Below the pieces are notes generated by a model that was not told the DNA's origin, did no database searches, and saw only the letters and a program-made list of their open reading frames with translations. Shown here one piece after another: positions 1 to 8,843 of a stretch of DNA of 64,000 nt. The position numbers and the translations under genes are program-made. Numbering within the stretch: position 1 is the stretch's first letter; every line of letters begins with the position of its first letter. The DNA comes from Mangrovimonas sp. YM274 (GTDB taxonomy: Bacteria > Bacteroidota > Bacteroidia > Flavobacteriales > Flavobacteriaceae), in assembly GCF_030908385.1 (NCBI RefSeq), contig NZ_CP133091.1, forward strand, positions 2,599,501-2,663,500. The letters run 5' to 3'.

Positions 1-729
1 TTAATGCCGAGTGATGTATTGGGAACTTCTGTATTGAACATGAAAACCTCCGATTTTGAATTTAAAAAAGGCCCTATTTTTTCAAACATTGTCCTGATAG
101 ACGAAATCAACAGAGCCCCAGCGAAAACACAGGCAGCCCTATTTGAAACCATGGAGGAAAGACAGGCATCCATAGACGGTACCACTTATAAATTTGAAGC
201 CCCTTTTATGGTTTTGGCCACGCAGAACCCAATTGAGCAGGAAGGCACCTATGCCCTTCCCGAGGCGCAATTGGATCGTTTCCTGTTCAAAATAAAAGTG
301 GATTATCCATCGTTGGAAGAAGAAATTAAAATTTTGGACACCCATCACCAACGTCAGGGCAAACAACCACAGACACTAATTTCTCCAGTTTTGGATGCGG
401 AACAATTGGCCGCCTTTAAAGAAAAAACTCAAGCCATTTTGGTCGAGGAAAAGATTATAAAATACATTGCCGAATTGGTGTCTAAAACTAGAAATCACCC
501 CCATTTATATTTGGGAGGCTCTCCAAGGGCATCCATTGCTATTTTAAATACCGCCAAAGCTTTTGCAGCCATTAGCGGTAGGGATTTTGTCATTCCTGAA
601 GATGTTAAAAAAGCCATTGCACCTGTATTAAATCATAGAATCATTTTGACCCCAGAACGTGAAATGGAAGGTATGACCACAGAACAGGTCATCGATATGG
701 TTGTACAATCTGTTGAAGTGCCGAGATAA
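1..729 (+). CDS. MoxR-family AAA ATPase (5' truncated)
   Basis: This is the C-terminal part of a MoxR-type AAA+ ATPase; the frame is open through base 1, so the gene begins before the window and the Walker A loop is not visible. The Walker B motif is seen as [11 protein letters not shown], followed by the sensor-1 stretch [13 protein letters not shown] and the family's 'PEAQLDRF' arginine-finger region, then the helical lid. MoxR ATPases act as chaperone-like partners of proteins with a von Willebrand-like domain. The DUF58 gene begins 3 bases after the stop, which is the usual MoxR-DUF58 arrangement, so the two are almost certainly co-transcribed. The exact cellular role in flavobacteria is not known from sequence. 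Confidence 0.93.
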   Translation, partial: LMPSDVLGTSVLNMKTSDFEFKKGPIFSNIVLIDEINRAPAKTQAALFETMEERQASIDGTTYKFEAPFMVLATQNPIEQEGTYALPEAQLDRFLFKIKVDYPSLEEEIKILDTHHQRQGKQPQTLISPVLDAEQLAAFKEKTQAILVEEKIIKYIAELVSKTRNHPHLYLGGSPRASIAILNTAKAFAAISGRDFVIPEDVKKAIAPVLNHRIILTPEREMEGMTTEQVIDMVVQSVEVPR

Positions 730-732
730 CCC

Positions 733-2064
733 ATGAAGTTTATTAAATCCCTATACATCCACGGCCGTTTTTTTGTCTACATGGCAATAGTCAGTCTATG
801 CTTCCTGGCATCCTATTGGCTGACTGCTTTATATGCTCTAGCATGGGCCATGGTACTAACCCTAGGCATTCTATTTGTAGTGGATTTAATATTGCTATAT
901 CGTTTTAAAAATGCTGTAGAAGGAAGGCGTATGCTACCTGAGAAATTTTCAAATAGCGATGAAAATGAAGTTCCTATTACCGTTTCCAACAGATATCCAT
1001 TTAAAATTTCTATCCAAGTCATTGATGAACTTCCTGTTCAATTTCAAAAAAGAGACTTTTCATACACCTCTGTTTTGGAATCCAACGCTACCCATAATTT
1101 CAATTATTTGGTGCGCCCTGTAGAACGTGGTGAATATGTCTTTGGCCAATTGAATATTTTCGCCTCTACAGCCCTTAAAATTGTAAAAAGAAAGTATCAA
1201 TTCCAGAATGAGCAAATGGTAGCCGTTTACCCTTCCTTTATCCAAATGCAGAAATATGATTTTCTGGCAATCGGCAATAAACTAACGGAATTTGGCTTAA
1301 AAAAAATACGCCGCATTGGGCATACTCTGGAGTTTGAACAAATAAAAGAATACGTAACTGGTGACGATTTTAGAACCATTAATTGGAAAGCCACTGCCAA
1401 AAAGGCCCAATTGATGGTCAACCAATACCAAGACGAAAAATCGCAGCCCATCTATTCAATTATTGATACGGGACGTGTTATGAAAATGCCCTTTAATGGA
1501 CTGAAACTTTTGGATTATGCTATCAATGCCTCTTTGGCCTTTAGCAACGTTGCTTTAAAAAAACAGGACAAAGTGGGCCTTTTAACCTTCTCTAAAAATA
1601 TTGAAACTCTCCTGCCAGCCAACCAAAAATTAACCTACCTCAATAGGATTTTGGAGGCTCTTTATAATGTCAACACCCAATTTACGGATAGTGATTATAG
1701 TTTGCTATATGCCCAAATCAAGAGAAAGATCACTCATAGAAGTTTACTGTTGCTATATACCAATTTTGAACATATTAGTGGATTGAAACGGCAATTACCA
1801 TTTCTACAGGCCATTTCAAAAACGCATCTTTTGGTAGTTATTTTCTTTGAGAATACCGAATTGGAATCCCTAATTAGCACTGACGCCGAGGATTTACAAA
1901 GCATTTACCATAAAACCATTGCCGAAAAATTCTCCTATGAAAAACGATTAATGGTTAAAGAACTTAACAAGCACGGTATACAAACTATATTAACCGCTCC
2001 TGAAAATCTAACTATAAACACTATAAATAAATACCTCGAAATTAAAGCGCGAGGGCTCCTTTAA
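733..2064 (+). CDS. DUF58 domain protein, MoxR partner
   Basis: A 443-residue membrane-anchored protein. Two hydrophobic segments sit in the first 60 residues. The DUF58 core motif GDDFRTINWKATAK begins at residue 210 and is followed by a von Willebrand A-like fold (IIDTGRVM supplies the Asp region). DUF58 proteins are encoded next to MoxR ATPases and are thought to be assembled or remodelled by them. The start follows the moxR stop by 3 bases. The two downstream DUF3857 genes are in the same direction after a gap of 32 bases and may belong to the same transcription unit. Substrate and function are unknown; family membership is secure. Confidence 0.9.
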   Translation: MKFIKSLYIHGRFFVYMAIVSLCFLASYWLTALYALAWAMVLTLGILFVVDLILLYRFKNAVEGRRMLPEKFSNSDENEVPITVSNRYPFKISIQVIDELPVQFQKRDFSYTSVLESNATHNFNYLVRPVERGEYVFGQLNIFASTALKIVKRKYQFQNEQMVAVYPSFIQMQKYDFLAIGNKLTEFGLKKIRRIGHTLEFEQIKEYVTGDDFRTINWKATAKKAQLMVNQYQDEKSQPIYSIIDTGRVMKMPFNGLKLLDYAINASLAFSNVALKKQDKVGLLTFSKNIETLLPANQKLTYLNRILEALYNVNTQFTDSDYSLLYAQIKRKITHRSLLLLYTNFEHISGLKRQLPFLQAISKTHLLVVIFFENTELESLISTDAEDLQSIYHKTIAEKFSYEKRLMVKELNKHGIQTILTAPENLTINTINKYLEIKARGLL

Positions 2065-2096
2065 TAAATACCATAACCAATATTAACCAACTATTT

Positions 2097-4022
2097 ATGA
2101 AAAACAAGCTACTACCACTTTTAGGTCTTGTTACCCTGTTGGGGTATAGTCAGAAAAAATTTGACCCAACACCAGAACACATTACACAAGCAAAAGAATT
2201 AAATGAACAGTTCCCCGAAGAAGACGTTATTCTTTTAAATACTAAGGATTATGTTAAATTCGATATTGATAAGCGCAACACCTTGGTAACCGTTGACCAT
2301 TCCCAAGAACAGCAAATGATGAACATTAGCAACCGTGCAGACATCCAGAAGTACGACTTTTACAACGGGGAAATAGAGATTGAGGATTTCTACTTTAGCC
2401 ATAGGAATAAAGATTACGCATCGATACGAAACTATCGTGAATCCTACACCAGTAACGATCTATTTCACAACGACTCCAAAGTTATTTATGCAAATGTTGA
2501 TTTTCCTGTCCAAGGCTACCAATATTTTTTTCAAGAGAAAAAGCACTACAAAGACATTAAGTATTTTACCTCCATCCATTTTACAGATGAATACCGCATT
2601 TTAGAAAAAGAAGTTGAAATTAGAATACCACAATGGTTGGAAATTGAATTCAAAGAAATGAACTTTGAAGGTTTCGATATTACGAAAAAAGAAAGCAAAG
2701 ACGAAAAAACAGGAGATATTATCATCACTTATTCCGTTAAAAACCTAGAGGCTCGCTATGATGAACAAATGATGCCTGGGCCTAGTTACATCTACCCTCA
2801 TATCTTAGTCTTATCAAAATCATTCACTTATGACGATAAAAAGCATAAGCTATTTGGAGAAACAGCAGACCTTTATGCTTGGTACAGCTCGCTGATAAAT
2901 CAAATGAAGGACAACCCTGCCGAATTTAAAAGCAAAGTGGCCGACTTAACCGCCAATGCTAAATCTGATGAAGAAAAAATTAAGAACATCTACTATTGGG
3001 TACAAGATAATATTAGATACATTGCCTTTGAAGACGGTATTGCAGGCTTTAAACCCGACGATTCCCAAAATGTTTTCAAAAAGCGCTATGGAGACTGTAA
3101 AGGGATGGCCAACCTAATCAAACAAATGCTAGTGGAGGCAGGTTTTGATGTACGCCTTACTTGGATTGGCACCAAACATATTGCCTACGATTACTCTACG
3201 CCTTCCCTTTCTGTAGACAACCATATGATTTGTACCTTATTTAAAGACGGAAAGAAAATCTTTTTGGACGGCACCGAAAAATACAATTCCTTTGGAGAAT
3301 ATGCCGAACGCATCCAAGGAAAGCAAGCCTTGATTGAAGATGGAGACAATTTCATATTGGAACCAGTTCCAGTTTCTACTGCAGCAACCAATGCTTCTTC
3401 GTTTGTTTACAATGCCAAAATAGTTGATGAGGAAATTACAGGAACAGCCAAACGCACTTTTAAAGGAGAAAGTAGAGCATCATTTCTTTATCATTACCAC
3501 AACTTAATGAATGATAAAAAAGAGGAGGCCCTAACCTACTATTTGGATGATGGTGATAAAAACATCAAAGTAGAGAACATCGTGACCTCTGATTTGGAAA
3601 ATAGAGAAGCTGACATGGCTATAGATTATTCCTTGACCCTTAAAAATGCTATTTCCAGTTTTGATGGGACAATATACTTAGATCTTGATCCAAACAAAGA
3701 GTTCTCAAGTTACGAACTTGAAGATCGTAAAATAGACCTAATGTTCCAATACAAAACGCATTACCAATTTCAAATGAATCTAGAAATCCCTAAAGGTTAC
3801 GCCATAGACAACCTTCCAGAAGCAATCGACATAGACAACGAAGACTTTAGGATTAAAGTGGAGCTTCAATTGCAAGACAACAAATTAGAATACAACAAAT
3901 TGTTTGTTATTAAAAACGCCCAAATAAAGCAGCGTAATTTCCAACTCTGGAACAACACAATAAAACAGCTCAAAAAAATATACAATGAACAACTATTATT
4001 AACCAAACCAAACAACAACTAA
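2097..4022 (+). CDS. DUF3857 / transglutaminase-like exported protein
   Basis: A 641-residue protein with a short signal peptide (KLLPLLGLVTLLGYSQ), an N-terminal DUF3857 beta-sandwich region, a central transglutaminase-like domain and a C-terminal beta-rich domain. The catalytic triad of the superfamily is visible: Cys334 in KRYGDCKGMAN, His376 in DNHMICT and Asp391 in LDGT. It should therefore be a competent thiol enzyme (protease or transglutaminase type) in the periplasm or at the surface. The next gene starts 4 bases after its stop and is a paralogue without the Cys. Such DUF3857 pairs are common in Bacteroidota; the substrate is unknown. Confidence 0.85.
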   Translation: MKNKLLPLLGLVTLLGYSQKKFDPTPEHITQAKELNEQFPEEDVILLNTKDYVKFDIDKRNTLVTVDHSQEQQMMNISNRADIQKYDFYNGEIEIEDFYFSHRNKDYASIRNYRESYTSNDLFHNDSKVIYANVDFPVQGYQYFFQEKKHYKDIKYFTSIHFTDEYRILEKEVEIRIPQWLEIEFKEMNFEGFDITKKESKDEKTGDIIITYSVKNLEARYDEQMMPGPSYIYPHILVLSKSFTYDDKKHKLFGETADLYAWYSSLINQMKDNPAEFKSKVADLTANAKSDEEKIKNIYYWVQDNIRYIAFEDGIAGFKPDDSQNVFKKRYGDCKGMANLIKQMLVEAGFDVRLTWIGTKHIAYDYSTPSLSVDNHMICTLFKDGKKIFLDGTEKYNSFGEYAERIQGKQALIEDGDNFILEPVPVSTAATNASSFVYNAKIVDEEITGTAKRTFKGESRASFLYHYHNLMNDKKEEALTYYLDDGDKNIKVENIVTSDLENREADMAIDYSLTLKNAISSFDGTIYLDLDPNKEFSSYELEDRKIDLMFQYKTHYQFQMNLEIPKGYAIDNLPEAIDIDNEDFRIKVELQLQDNKLEYNKLFVIKNAQIKQRNFQLWNNTIKQLKKIYNEQLLLTKPNNN

Positions 4023-4026
4023 AAAC

Positions 4027-6219
4027 ATGACAAAAAATTTAGCCTTAAGTCTATTATGCTTATTTACGGTATTCGCCCTACAGGCGCAATCTGAAGAACA
4101 ACTCAAAAAGATAAAGAAAATTGAAGCCAAAATTTGGAGCAAAAGAGGTCCCTACAACGACGTTTTTGACATTCCTGAGAAATGGCAAAATGAATCAGCT
4201 GTTTATATAGTTCGTTCAGTAGACTATTACTACATACGTCCTCAAAACAGTATAGAATACACCAAATTGGTAAGAAACAGAATTAAATTATTAGATCAAG
4301 CCGCAGTAACAGAATATTCCGAATTTAAGTACAAAAATGACAACCAATACAGACGCATTGGTACCAGTGTAGTCACCAATACTTTTTATTTAGGAGTCAA
4401 AGTAATCAAACCCAACGGAGAAGAGTATATCGTAAACACCAAGGAAGAAATCATCGAAGGCGATGATGAAAGAAAAATTGCCATCCCAAACTTGGAAAAA
4501 GGAGATATTATAGATTACTACTTCTACACCGATATGATTCCAGGTGAAAATGACCTCTACCGTTTTAAATCAGTAGAGGGTATCGTAGAAGCTAACTACC
4601 CTATCATGAACTACGATTTCAAACTTCATACCGAAAAAGATTTCTTTATAAGTTTCAATACCTATAATGAAGCCCCTGAATTGGAGAAATACCCAGCTAC
4701 AGGGAAAAAAGGAAGAGATTGGCACTACGGCTTTAAAATGAAAGATGTTGAAGAAAACACTTATCCTAGATGGTTTTACCCTTATCTAGAACTCCCTTGC
4801 TATAAGTTTAACGTCACCTTTGCGCGAACTCGCGGGAACCAAGAAGATGCTTATGCCTTTATCCCTGCGGAGGATACAACCATCAAAAAGAAAGTCTCCC
4901 AAGAAGAAGTTTTTGAATTTTATGAAAGTAGACTTGCTCCAGATGGAAAATTAAAAGATGTAAAAAAATATATCAACGACCATGACTTTAAGTCCAATGC
5001 AGAAAAAGTAAAGTCCATATTTTACTACATGCGCCATGCCTACCTGACCAAATACATTGAAGCCATTGTAATGGACGAGGCTAAAATCATCAATTTCTAT
5101 CAACATTATGACAATTTTCCAACCTTATACAAAAGTGAAGAAAGGTTCATGCGTTATTTTACTAACGTCCTTAAGGATGAAAAAATTGATTACGATATCC
5201 TTGTAGGCACCAAACGCTACAATGGTACTATAGATGAACTTTTACTAGAACATAACACCGATTTTGTCCTGAAGATAAATACGGAAACACCCGTTTATAT
5301 TGATTTATTTAACGCTTACGCCATGGCCAACAATATCTCTCCTCTTTTGGAAAACTCAAAAGCCTACGCTCTAAAAGTTGAAAAAAGAAAGAATATCGAA
5401 GGGATTGAACAATTTACATTTCCTAGCACAACTTACCAAGCCAACAATTCTAAAGAAGTTATGGAAGTGAGTTTTAAGGAAGATTTCATGGGGTTACAAA
5501 TGAATAGAGTTTCCACACATACAGGGCATAATAAAACCGGTGAGCAAGAAAATAGGCTAGAATATTTCGACTTTATTTACGAAGATCACGACAAATATGA
5601 AACCTTGCCTATCCTAAAACATGTTAGAAACAAGAAAAATAGAACTCGATTAGAAAAAGAGTACGCTGCGTTATTAAAAAAGCTTAAAGAAAAGCAACAG
5701 GAAACTTGTAAGAAATCAACGGCAAATGAATACGCTTTGGAATTGGACGAGTATAACTTTGAAGTAATAAATACTGGACGTTTTGACATTAGTGATCCTT
5801 TAAGTTTCAAAGAGAATTTTACCACTAAAGGAGATTTAATCAAAAAGGCTGGTCCTAATTATATCTTCAATGTAGGCAAATTAATAGGTAGTCAATTTGA
5901 AATCAATGACAAAACTCGAGCCCGGACCCACAATGTATATTTGGGTAACCCTCGTTCTTTCACAAATGAAATCAACATTGCCATTCCCGATGGTTTTGAG
6001 GTTACAGGTCTAGAAAAACTAAACTATCATATAGAAAATGAAACAGGCGCCTTTATTAGTACGGCCAATATAGAAGGAAATACCCTTACTATTAAAACCG
6101 AAAAGGTATATAAAAATTACTTCGAGCCAAATGCAAATTGGAATATGATGGTAGAGTTTTTGGAAGCAGCTAACGATTTTGAAGAGGCAAAAATCCTTTT
6201 AAAACGCAATAACAGCTAG
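4027..6219 (+). CDS. DUF3857-type exported protein, catalytic Cys missing
   Basis: A 730-residue protein with a clear signal peptide (first 20 residues, ending ALQAQS). It has the DUF3857 N-terminal half and the remains of a transglutaminase-like domain, but where the upstream paralogue has YGDCKG this protein reads LYKSEERF, and the His and Asp blocks have also drifted (HNTDFVL, YIDLFN). It is thus probably inactive as a thiol enzyme. Its start is 4 bases after the active paralogue, so the two are co-expressed and may work as an enzyme plus a structural or regulatory partner. A strong terminator follows at 6241-6276. Confidence 0.8.
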   Translation: MTKNLALSLLCLFTVFALQAQSEEQLKKIKKIEAKIWSKRGPYNDVFDIPEKWQNESAVYIVRSVDYYYIRPQNSIEYTKLVRNRIKLLDQAAVTEYSEFKYKNDNQYRRIGTSVVTNTFYLGVKVIKPNGEEYIVNTKEEIIEGDDERKIAIPNLEKGDIIDYYFYTDMIPGENDLYRFKSVEGIVEANYPIMNYDFKLHTEKDFFISFNTYNEAPELEKYPATGKKGRDWHYGFKMKDVEENTYPRWFYPYLELPCYKFNVTFARTRGNQEDAYAFIPAEDTTIKKKVSQEEVFEFYESRLAPDGKLKDVKKYINDHDFKSNAEKVKSIFYYMRHAYLTKYIEAIVMDEAKIINFYQHYDNFPTLYKSEERFMRYFTNVLKDEKIDYDILVGTKRYNGTIDELLLEHNTDFVLKINTETPVYIDLFNAYAMANNISPLLENSKAYALKVEKRKNIEGIEQFTFPSTTYQANNSKEVMEVSFKEDFMGLQMNRVSTHTGHNKTGEQENRLEYFDFIYEDHDKYETLPILKHVRNKKNRTRLEKEYAALLKKLKEKQQETCKKSTANEYALELDEYNFEVINTGRFDISDPLSFKENFTTKGDLIKKAGPNYIFNVGKLIGSQFEINDKTRARTHNVYLGNPRSFTNEINIAIPDGFEVTGLEKLNYHIENETGAFISTANIEGNTLTIKTEKVYKNYFEPNANWNMMVEFLEAANDFEEAKILLKRNNS

Positions 6220-6240
6220 TAAATCCATTAGAATGAATTA

Positions 6241-6276
6241 AAAAGCGCCACAATTAAATAATTGTGGCGCTTTTTT
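6241..6276 (+). terminator. Bidirectional intrinsic terminator
   Basis: Perfect 15-base arms (6241-6255 and 6260-6274) with a 4-base loop AAAT and a T-run. It closes the DUF3857 unit; the A-run on the other side would also serve transcripts from the minus strand. Confidence 0.9.
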
Positions 6277-6281
6277 ATAAC

Positions 6282-6304
6282 AAAAACCACCGCAATTGCG
6301 GTGG
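6282..6304 (-). terminator. Terminator of dps
   Basis: A GC-rich 18-base palindrome CCACCGCAATTGCGGTGG (6287-6304) followed on the minus strand by five T. It lies 30 bases beyond the dps stop. Confidence 0.75.
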
Positions 6305-6333
6305 CTTGACCAATCATTATCAATTAAAACTCG

Positions 6334-6813
6334 TTAGATGCTTTCATCCAACCAAGCTTTCATCATCCAAACGGTTTTTTCCTGTTCTGTGATAAAATCA
6401 CTCATCATGGAGTTGGTTCCTTCATCATTGGCTTCATCAGAAGCTTCCAAAATCTCTCTTTCAATTTGTAACAACTCCTTTAAGGAATCTACTATTAAAC
6501 GTACGGCCTTTTCATCTTGAGAAATATTTTTCCCAACAGGTACTTTGGCACTTTTAGTATAATCTTCAAAGGTGTGCAACGGTGTGGCTCCCAAAGTTAG
6601 TATACGTTCTGCAATTTCATCCACTTTCACATTAGCATCGGTATATAATTCTTCAAACTTAACGTGTAAATCGAAGAAGCGTTTACCTTTAATATTCCAA
6701 TGTATTCCTCTTAGGTTTTGGTAATATATTTGAAAATTAGCCAATAAAACATTTAGGTCTTCTGCAATGGCTTTTGTTTGTTTAGTATCTAATCCAATAC
6801 TATTAAATGTCAT
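6334..6813 (-). CDS. dps: Dps-type ferritin-like DNA protection protein
   Basis: A 159-residue Dps miniferritin. The family signature is clear: HWNIKGKRFFDLHVKFEELY followed by DANVKVDEIAERI, which carries the His, Asp and Glu ligands of the inter-subunit ferroxidase site. Dps dodecamers oxidise and store iron with hydrogen peroxide and, in many bacteria, cover DNA. There is no long Lys-rich N-terminal tail, so non-specific DNA binding is uncertain. It is divergent from oxyR across a 106-base region, and OxyR control of dps is established in other bacteria. A -7 box CAAATTTA (minus TAAATTTG) lies at 6839-6846. Confidence 0.95.
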   Translation of the reverse strand: MTFNSIGLDTKQTKAIAEDLNVLLANFQIYYQNLRGIHWNIKGKRFFDLHVKFEELYTDANVKVDEIAERILTLGATPLHTFEDYTKSAKVPVGKNISQDEKAVRLIVDSLKELLQIEREILEASDEANDEGTNSMMSDFITEQEKTVWMMKAWLDESI

Positions 6814-6838
6814 AACATATTGATTTTTAGGTTCAATA

Positions 6839-6846
6839 CAAATTTA
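6839..6846 (-). promoter_or_regulatory. Putative dps -7 box
   Basis: TAAATTTG on the minus strand matches the Bacteroidota -7 consensus TAnnTTTG, 26 bases before the dps start. I see no TTG at the right distance for a -33, which would fit a promoter that needs an activator such as OxyR. Confidence 0.5.
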
Positions 6847-6919
6847 CAGGATAATTAACACATTCACCCATAAGTTTTATTAATAGTTTTTATATTTTTA
6901 TAGCTTAAATTAATAACCC

Positions 6920-7864
6920 ATGACCATAACCCAGCTACACTATGTTTTAGCCATTGCAGAATACAAAAATTTCACAAAAGCGGCTGAAAAATGCTACGTT
7001 ACTCAACCTACTTTGAGTACACAAATTCAAAAATTGGAAGACGAGTTGGATGTACTTATTTTTGACAGAAGCAAAAAACCAATCGAACTGACCGATGTAG
7101 GAAGAAAAATTGTACAGCAGGCACGTAATATTGTCAACGAATCTGACCGGATTCAAGATATTGTAGATCAACAAAAGGGATTTATAGGAGGAGAATTTAG
7201 ACTCGGAATCATTCCTACCGTAATGCCGACCTTACTGCCAATGTTCCTAAAAACCTTTATTAAAAGGCATCCAAAAGTTAAGCTTATTATAGAAGAACTT
7301 ACCACCGAAGAGATTATTACCCGTATTAGTGAAGGTCATTTAGATGCAGCCATTGCCGCTACGCCTTTGCAAAACGAGTTGATAAAAGAGCGTGTTTTGT
7401 ACTATGAACCCTTTGTAGCCTATATTCCAGAGAGTCATAGACTTCACGAAAAATCGAAAATTAGCACCGAGGACCTTGAAATAGATGATATGCTATTGTT
7501 GGAAGACGGCCATTGTTTTAGGGATGGGGTCATTAATTTATGTAAGGTATTCAAAAACCATGTTGATGATAGTTTTCAATTGGAAAGTGGTAGTATTGAA
7601 ACCTTGGTAAAACTCTCGAACGAAGGTCTTGGTATGACCTTATTACCATATTTACATACTATGGAATTGAATGATAAATTACAATCTAACCTGCGTCATT
7701 TTGAAGAACCATCCCCTGCCCGAGAAGTCAGTATCATTTACCACAAAAGTGAGCTTAAAATGCAAATAGTTGAAGCATTACAGTCTGTTATTTCGGGAAT
7801 TATAAGAGGTGCCATTGCGTTTCAAAATGTTGAAATCATCAGCCCACTGCCTACTTCAAAATAA
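6920..7864 (+). CDS. oxyR: Hydrogen peroxide sensor OxyR (LysR family)
   Basis: A 314-residue LysR regulator with an N-terminal winged HTH (residues 1-60, FTKAAEKCYVTQPTLSTQI) and a substrate-binding-like sensor domain. The peroxide-sensing motif is present: LLLEDGHCFRDGVINLC, with cysteines at residues 199 and 208, the same numbers as the redox pair of E. coli OxyR. That makes the assignment stronger than family alone. It sits back to back with dps, a classic OxyR target, so it is likely to control dps and perhaps itself from the shared 106-base region. A long perfect inverted repeat starts 18 bases after its stop. Confidence 0.95.
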   Translation: MTITQLHYVLAIAEYKNFTKAAEKCYVTQPTLSTQIQKLEDELDVLIFDRSKKPIELTDVGRKIVQQARNIVNESDRIQDIVDQQKGFIGGEFRLGIIPTVMPTLLPMFLKTFIKRHPKVKLIIEELTTEEIITRISEGHLDAAIAATPLQNELIKERVLYYEPFVAYIPESHRLHEKSKISTEDLEIDDMLLLEDGHCFRDGVINLCKVFKNHVDDSFQLESGSIETLVKLSNEGLGMTLLPYLHTMELNDKLQSNLRHFEEPSPAREVSIIYHKSELKMQIVEALQSVISGIIRGAIAFQNVEIISPLPTSK

Positions 7865-7882
7865 ACACAAAACACTTAAAAT

Positions 7883-7921
7883 CATTATATCTCAACTACA
7901 GGCTGTAGTTGAGATATAATG
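7883..7921. repeat. 39-base perfect inverted repeat across a gene end
   Basis: Arms 7883-7901 and 7903-7921 are exact complements with one central base. The repeat lies between convergent oxyR and the outer-membrane gene and contains the stop and last codons of the latter (CDS end 7896). No T-run follows on either strand, so it is not a standard terminator, although a long stem could still stop or protect both transcripts. Confidence 0.85.
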
Positions 7922-8843
7922 CATACTGTTGCTGGAAATTAACATTCCCTTCAAACAAATCTTGAGCAATGGGCAAAGTATATTTTACTCCCAAAACAAA
8001 TTTTTCCTTGGAAACTTCAGTTCCCAAGGAACCATTAAACATATGTCCATCGGTATTGGCCAATGTCTCACTATACTGCTCTATATTTTCGTAGATATCT
8101 CCAGACACTCCAATAAAAGGCTTCAATATTATTGTTTTCAAACTCACGCTATAAAACACATTTGCAGCGCCGCTAAGCTGATTGCCGAACTTATAATCAT
8201 TCTTATTTTCAGTCTTGAAATAATAAGCCAAACTAGCCCCTACTCCCAAGTTCTTCTTTTTATAACTATACAGCACAGTAGCCAAAACATCCCAACTTCC
8301 TGTTCCTACTTGAAACCCTGGATTGACTCTGTCGGTGAGCTGTTCCTCAAATTCACCTGTGGGAAGTTTCATTCCCAAACCAAAATTCAAACCGTGACCT
8401 GATAGTTCTTTAGTAGCAAACACCAAGCTATCGTTTTTCTGTTTTTTGTAAAAACTAAGCTGGTACCAGCCCATAACATTGACATCGCCCAAACCATTAA
8501 TATGCTCTACACGATCATCAAAATGTCTATACAAATCCTGATACGGCACAATGGCACTCACATAAAACTTATCAGACAACGGAATTCTCCCCCACAATTG
8601 GTAGGTGTGAAATGTTTCCTCACTTTGGGGAGAGTTTTCAAAAATTCCATCCTTAGATTTATATCCCTGTTGAATATACCGTAGGCCAATAAAATTTGAG
8701 GAGCTTAAATCTCCAAATCCAGAACTAGCACTACTACTGCTACAACTGCATAAATCACATGCTTTCAAGCTACTTGTTAGCCCTAAACATAGAGCCAATA
8801 CAATAAAAAGAGTATATTTTTTAATATTCTGAAAAACGGTCAT
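7896..8843 (-). CDS. Outer-membrane beta-barrel protein of MbnP/MbnH copper module
   Basis: A 315-residue protein with a signal peptide (hydrophobic residues 10-25) and a mature N-terminus rich in Cys and Ser (CDLCSCSSSS, Cys29, 32 and 34), a plausible metal-binding motif. The rest shows alternating hydrophobic/aromatic strands and a terminal aromatic pattern (QQQYALYLNYSL) typical of an outer-membrane barrel. It overlaps the stop of the upstream di-haem peroxidase gene by 23 bases, so it is translationally coupled to it. By context it may be a channel or receptor for a metal handled by the MbnP/MbnH pair; direct evidence for transport is absent. The last codons lie inside the perfect repeat at 7883-7921. 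Confidence 0.7.
   Translation of the reverse strand: MTVFQNIKKYTLFIVLALCLGLTSSLKACDLCSCSSSSASSGFGDLSSSNFIGLRYIQQGYKSKDGIFENSPQSEETFHTYQLWGRIPLSDKFYVSAIVPYQDLYRHFDDRVEHINGLGDVNVMGWYQLSFYKKQKNDSLVFATKELSGHGLNFGLGMKLPTGEFEEQLTDRVNPGFQVGTGSWDVLATVLYSYKKKNLGVGASLAYYFKTENKNDYKFGNQLSGAANVFYSVSLKTIILKPFIGVSGDIYENIEQYSETLANTDGHMFNGSLGTEVSKEKFVLGVKYTLPIAQDLFEGNVNFQQQYALYLNYSL

Noticed and set aside
6870-6919. OxyR-type ATAG-N-CTAT pattern between dps and oxyR
   Set aside because: The stretch is so AT-rich that partial matches are expected by chance; I could not define a convincing site.
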